A stretch of DNA of 64,000 nt, from positions 24,242 through 88,241 of the forward strand of contig DASXHD010000014.1 in assembly GCA_036488725.1 (NCBI GenBank), read 5' to 3'. Positions 61,410-64,000 of the stretch are shown here, piece by piece. The position numbers and the translations under genes were made by a program. The notes beneath the pieces were generated by a model, which did no database searches, was not told where the DNA came from, and saw only the letters and a program-made list of their open reading frames with translations. The number at the start of each line of letters is the position of its first letter. The stretch's first letter is position 1. This DNA is from DASXHD01 sp036488725 (GTDB lineage Bacteria > Myxococcota_A > Polyangia > Polyangiales > Polyangiaceae).

Positions 61410-62330
61410 ATGTGGATCCCGTCGCCGTTGCCGCGAAAGATGAGCGCGTGCGAGCGCGACATCCAGTCGCCGAAGGCCGACGTTCGCGCATCGGCGGTGA
61501 CCGACCTCGTGCGCCACACGCGAAACGAGGAGACGCGCGCGAAAGCGCTCGACCTCATCGCCGGCGCGCTGAAAGACGACGCGCCGAAAGTCCGCGCGCG
61601 CGCGGCGCTGGCGCTCGCCGACGGCGACGGCGGTCACGAAAAGCTCGAGCCGCTCCTCGCGGCGCTCGACGACGCCGACGATGAGGTGCGCCAGCTCGCC
61701 GTGACCGCGCTCGGGGAAATCGGCGACGCGCGCGCGGTGCCGCGTCTCTTGCGAGCCGCCGAGGACGATCGCGCGGCGATGCGTTACCAAGCGACGATCG
61801 CGCTCGCGATCCTGAAAGAAGGAAAAGAGGAGATGCGCGTCAAAGCGCTTCTCCGGGCGAGCTCGGACGACGACTTCAACGTGCGCTACATCGCGATGCG
61901 TCTCGCCGAAGAGCATTTCAAGACGGCGCCGGAGCGATTGCGCCTCCGCGCGGTGGCGCTCCTCGAAGACGAAGAGGCCGACGTGCGCGTCGCCGCGGCG
62001 ATTTTTCTCGGCCACGCGGGCGACGAGCGCGCGAAGCCGCTTCTCAGGCGCGTCGTTCGCGGCGAAATTCAAGCGCAGCGCGAGGACGAACGCGAAGCCG
62101 TCGAGCTCGTCGGCACCCTCGCGATGCGCGACCTCGTGCCGGACCTCGAGCGCCGCGCTTTCGGCGCGGCGCGCCACCTGCGCGACACGTGTAGTTTCCA
62201 CGCAATCATCGCCTTGGCGCGCATGGGCCACGCGCGCGCCGTCGAGTCCATCAAGCGCGATTTGGCCTCGCGCAGCGAAAAACGTCGCGAGGCCGCGACC
62301 GTCGCCGCCGAACGCGCACGGCTCTCCTGA
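61410..62330 (+). CDS. HEAT-repeat protein
   Basis: This protein of about 306 residues is built of HEAT repeats: VRASAVTDLVRHTRNEETRAKAL, KVRARAALALADGDGGHEKLEPLL, VRQLAVTALGEIGDARAVPRLL and VRVAAAIFLGHAGDERAKPLL. These form a curved scaffold for protein binding. There is no enzyme motif. A later start at ATG 61440 (MSACERDIQ) is possible. A sigma54-like promoter lies upstream, and the stop overlaps the next start (TGATG). Confidence 0.83.
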   Translation: MWIPSPLPRKMSACERDIQSPKADVRASAVTDLVRHTRNEETRAKALDLIAGALKDDAPKVRARAALALADGDGGHEKLEPLLAALDDADDEVRQLAVTALGEIGDARAVPRLLRAAEDDRAAMRYQATIALAILKEGKEEMRVKALLRASSDDDFNVRYIAMRLAEEHFKTAPERLRLRAVALLEDEEADVRVAAAIFLGHAGDERAKPLLRRVVRGEIQAQREDEREAVELVGTLAMRDLVPDLERRAFGAARHLRDTCSFHAIIALARMGHARAVESIKRDLASRSEKRREAATVAAERARLS

Positions 62331-63286
62331 TGCTCGACGGGCTTCGCTTCGATCCGAGCAAGCGACGCGGCCACGTCGAGAGCTGGTTTTTGAAAATCAA
62401 CGACCCGCGCGGCGAGCGCGCGCTCTGGGTGAAGGCGACGATTCTCTCGCGTCTCTTCGGGTCGGCGGTCGCCGAGAGCTGGGCGATCGCGTTCGAGCGC
62501 GGCAAGCCGCCGTTCGCGCGCAAGGCGACCGTCGCGTTCGAGGACGCGCGCTTCTCGCGGACCGCGGTCGACGTCGAGCTTCCGACGCTCCTGCTCTCGC
62601 GCGAGCGCGCGCGCGGCGAGCACGACGGCATCGCATTCGACCTCGCGCTCTCGGACGACGCACCGCCGCTCCTCCTTTATCCGCGCCGCATGTACGAGAC
62701 GCCGTTTCCGACGACGAAGCTGGTGTCGCCGATGGCGAACCTCGTCGCGCGCGGCAGCGTGCGCGCGTTCGGCGAGACCTGGAACGTCGAGGGCTGGCGC
62801 GGCATGCTCGGCCACAACTGGGGCCGCGCCCACACGTTCGCGTACGCGTGGGCCCACTGCAACGTGTGGGACGAAGACGTCGACCTCGTCTTCGAGGGCG
62901 CGAGCGGCCGCGTCCGGCTCGGTCCGGCGCTGCTTCCGCTTCGAACGACCGTCGTCGTTCGCTTGAACGGCGAGACGCACGCGCTCAATCACGTCTCGGA
63001 GATTTTGCGAAACGATGCCTCGCTGACATTTCGCCGCTGGCGATTTTCGGCGCGAGGCCCCACGCTCTCGGTGCGCGGCGAGCTCTTCGCCGAAACCGAA
63101 GACATGGCTGGCCTCCACTACGAAAACCCCGACGGCACGATGACCTACTGCTTGAACAGCAAGCTCGCGTCCGCGCGCCTCGCGCTCGCGCCGCAGGGGG
63201 GCCTCCCGATCGTCGTCTCGTCGCGCGCCGCCGCGCTCGAGATCGGCACGCGCGAGCGCGCGCACGGCGTCCGGATGATCGCATGA
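62330..63286 (+). CDS. CrtC/AttH-like lipocalin-fold protein
   Basis: This 318-residue protein begins with a motif seen in CrtC/tocopherol-cyclase-like and AttH families (HVESWFLKINDPRGERALWVKATIL). A central GMLGHNWGRAHTFAYAWAH motif, with His and Trp, resembles the active region of carotenoid 1,2-hydratase relatives. The rest is strand-rich (TLSVRGELFAETEDMAG). Lipid or isoprenoid modification or binding is plausible, but no reaction can be named. It lies between the HEAT and DUF4149 genes. Confidence 0.55.
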   Translation: MLDGLRFDPSKRRGHVESWFLKINDPRGERALWVKATILSRLFGSAVAESWAIAFERGKPPFARKATVAFEDARFSRTAVDVELPTLLLSRERARGEHDGIAFDLALSDDAPPLLLYPRRMYETPFPTTKLVSPMANLVARGSVRAFGETWNVEGWRGMLGHNWGRAHTFAYAWAHCNVWDEDVDLVFEGASGRVRLGPALLPLRTTVVVRLNGETHALNHVSEILRNDASLTFRRWRFSARGPTLSVRGELFAETEDMAGLHYENPDGTMTYCLNSKLASARLALAPQGGLPIVVSSRAAALEIGTRERAHGVRMIA

Positions 63287-63786
63287 AGCCGTCCATCGTT
63301 CGTCTCGCCGCCGGCTCGATCGCGCTCCTCGCCGCAGGCGTGTGGCTCGGCGGCATTCTCGTGCTCGGCGCGATCGTCGCGCCCACCGTCTTCGGCATGG
63401 TGCCCGCGCCGACGAGCGCCGATGCGATGACGATTGTCTTCACGTCGTTCGACAAGATCGCGATGACCGCCGCGGCGATCGTCGCCGTGTGCGAGGTCGT
63501 CGCGCTGCGCGCGCGCGCCAAAATCCCGCCGACGAAGATCGACGTCGCGCGTCTCGCGGTCATCGGCGCGGCCGGCGCGCTCGCCGTCGTGCAAGGCCTC
63601 TGGCTCTCGCCGACGATCGTCGCGCTCCATCGGGACGGCGCAGTGAGAGGCTCGGGCGAGCTCGGACAAAAGCTCGAACGCTTCCATTCGTGGAGCGAGA
63701 CCTGCGGCAAGACCGAGTCGCTTCTTCTCGTCGCGCTCGTCGTCCTCCTCGCGCACGCTCTCGCGCGCGGCCCACGCGAGGCCTGA
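63283..63786 (+). CDS. DUF4149/TMEM205-like membrane protein
   Basis: This 167-residue inner-membrane protein has about four helices: IALLAAGVWLGGILVLGAIV, MTAAAIVAVCEVVAL, LAVIGAAGALAVVQGLWLSP and LLLVALVVLLAHAL. LGGILVLGAIVAPTVF and the C-terminal KLERFHSWSETCGKTE stretch match DUF4149. The function is unknown. It is coupled to the preceding gene (ATGA) and followed by a 205-bp gap. Confidence 0.8.
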   Translation: MKPSIVRLAAGSIALLAAGVWLGGILVLGAIVAPTVFGMVPAPTSADAMTIVFTSFDKIAMTAAAIVAVCEVVALRARAKIPPTKIDVARLAVIGAAGALAVVQGLWLSPTIVALHRDGAVRGSGELGQKLERFHSWSETCGKTESLLLVALVVLLAHALARGPREA

Positions 63787-63851
63787 TTTTCCGGCGCGCG
63801 CAGAGTTTTTCATCGCTCGCATAACACGCGATCACATGTCGCACGTTTCGG

Positions 63852-63879
63852 TTGACCTACTGGACCGCGTTCGTATACT
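63852..63879 (+). promoter_or_regulatory. Sigma70-type promoter before the last gene
   Basis: TTGACC (63852-63857) and TATACT (63874-63879) are 16 bp apart, close to the housekeeping consensus. Transcription would start near 63886, giving a leader of about 105 bases before the ATG at 63992. Confidence 0.6.
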
Positions 63880-63900
63880 GCCGCGCGTTTGGGGGTTCTC

Positions 63901-63915
63901 GACCCGTTGTGGGTC
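63901..63915 (+). promoter_or_regulatory. Leader hairpin
   Basis: GACCC and GGGTC pair around GTTGT, near the predicted 5' end of the leader. It may stabilise the transcript; no known riboswitch is recognised. Confidence 0.4.
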
Positions 63916-63991
63916 AATTTGCACAACCTCAAAAACACGTCAGGGTACGTCGCGGGCTTACTTAACCTGTCCGCGATTCAGGAGGCGGATC

Positions 63992-64000
63992 ATGCAGTGG
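63992..64000 (+). CDS. Start of an unidentified gene (partial)
   Basis: Only the first three codons (M-Q-W) are visible. AGGAGGC lies 6 bp upstream, and the promoter at 63852 supports a real start. The product cannot be inferred. Confidence 0.6.

Overview
This window is a gene-dense stretch (nearly all coding, very GC-rich) of a bacterial chromosome. The content points to a myxobacterium-like member of Myxococcota, probably near Polyangiales. The signs are three Hanks-type Ser/Thr kinases plus a PP2C phosphatase and an FHA-GGDEF protein, many lipoproteins with Asp/Ala/Gly-rich linkers after the lipobox, a CarF/plasmanylethanolamine desaturase homologue, and a C-terminal winged-helix ATPase/TPR regulator. 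No tRNA, rRNA, CRISPR array, insertion sequence or phage gene was seen. The taxonomic placement is an inference from gene content only.

Layout. 1-3934: the ISC iron-sulfur operon (iscS end, iscU, iscA, hscB, hscA, fdx), with a block of four hairpins between iscA and hscB. 3938-13664: a cupredoxin lipoprotein, an ATPase/TPR/winged-helix regulator, a YyaL-type thioredoxin-glycosidase-fold lipoprotein, an ECF sigma factor, a GH5 hydrolase, an AlkZ-like protein and a large lipoprotein. 13707-26560: an OmpA-like protein, SDR, glyA, a PAS-rich hybrid histidine kinase, a HAD phosphatase, a DUF488 protein, a CPBP protease, a Ser/Thr kinase with a sensor-like tail, and a soluble histidine kinase. 26592-32641: a Ser/Thr kinase, then a porin, a 13-heme cytochrome c and an Ig-like lipoprotein, which look like an electron conduit across the outer membrane. 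32646-36346: FHA-GGDEF, a MarR-like regulator, DUF362, and three tandem small secreted paralogues. 36351-40834: an outer-membrane protein and a duplicated module in which a SurA-like chaperone is followed by a POTRA lipoprotein, one copy fused to an FKBP isomerase. 40834-48194: nadC, birA, a VOC protein, an AraC regulator, a vWA-like lipoprotein, PP2C phosphatase, an SLC13-type permease and a CarF homologue. 48253-55654: ruvB, a split pair of histidine kinase proteins and a third Ser/Thr kinase. 55654-64000: an M15-type peptidase, lipoproteins, a futalosine-hydrolase-like protein, a ferredoxin, an orphan DppBC permease pair, a HEAT-repeat protein, a CrtC/AttH-like protein, a DUF4149 protein and the first codons of another gene.

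How genes work together. Co-directional genes are mostly joined by ATGA/GTGA/TGATG stop-start overlaps, so translational coupling is probably common. Convergent neighbours meet in overlapping or palindromic stop codons, with almost no room for classical terminators. Divergent start codons can be 14 bp apart (28070/28085) or even overlap (36982/36998).

The points most worth a second look are these. An 11-bp palindromic motif, TGYA-N3-TRCA, occurs 11 times, always inside genes and written in codons that look unusual for this GC-rich DNA, with none in the first 14.7 kb. The SurA-like/POTRA(-FKBP) module is duplicated. The porin-cytochrome cluster looks complete. A 27-bp hairpin repeat is inserted twice, in frame, in a kinase gene. 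A receiver-containing kinase lacks its ATPase domain but sits directly before a complete kinase.
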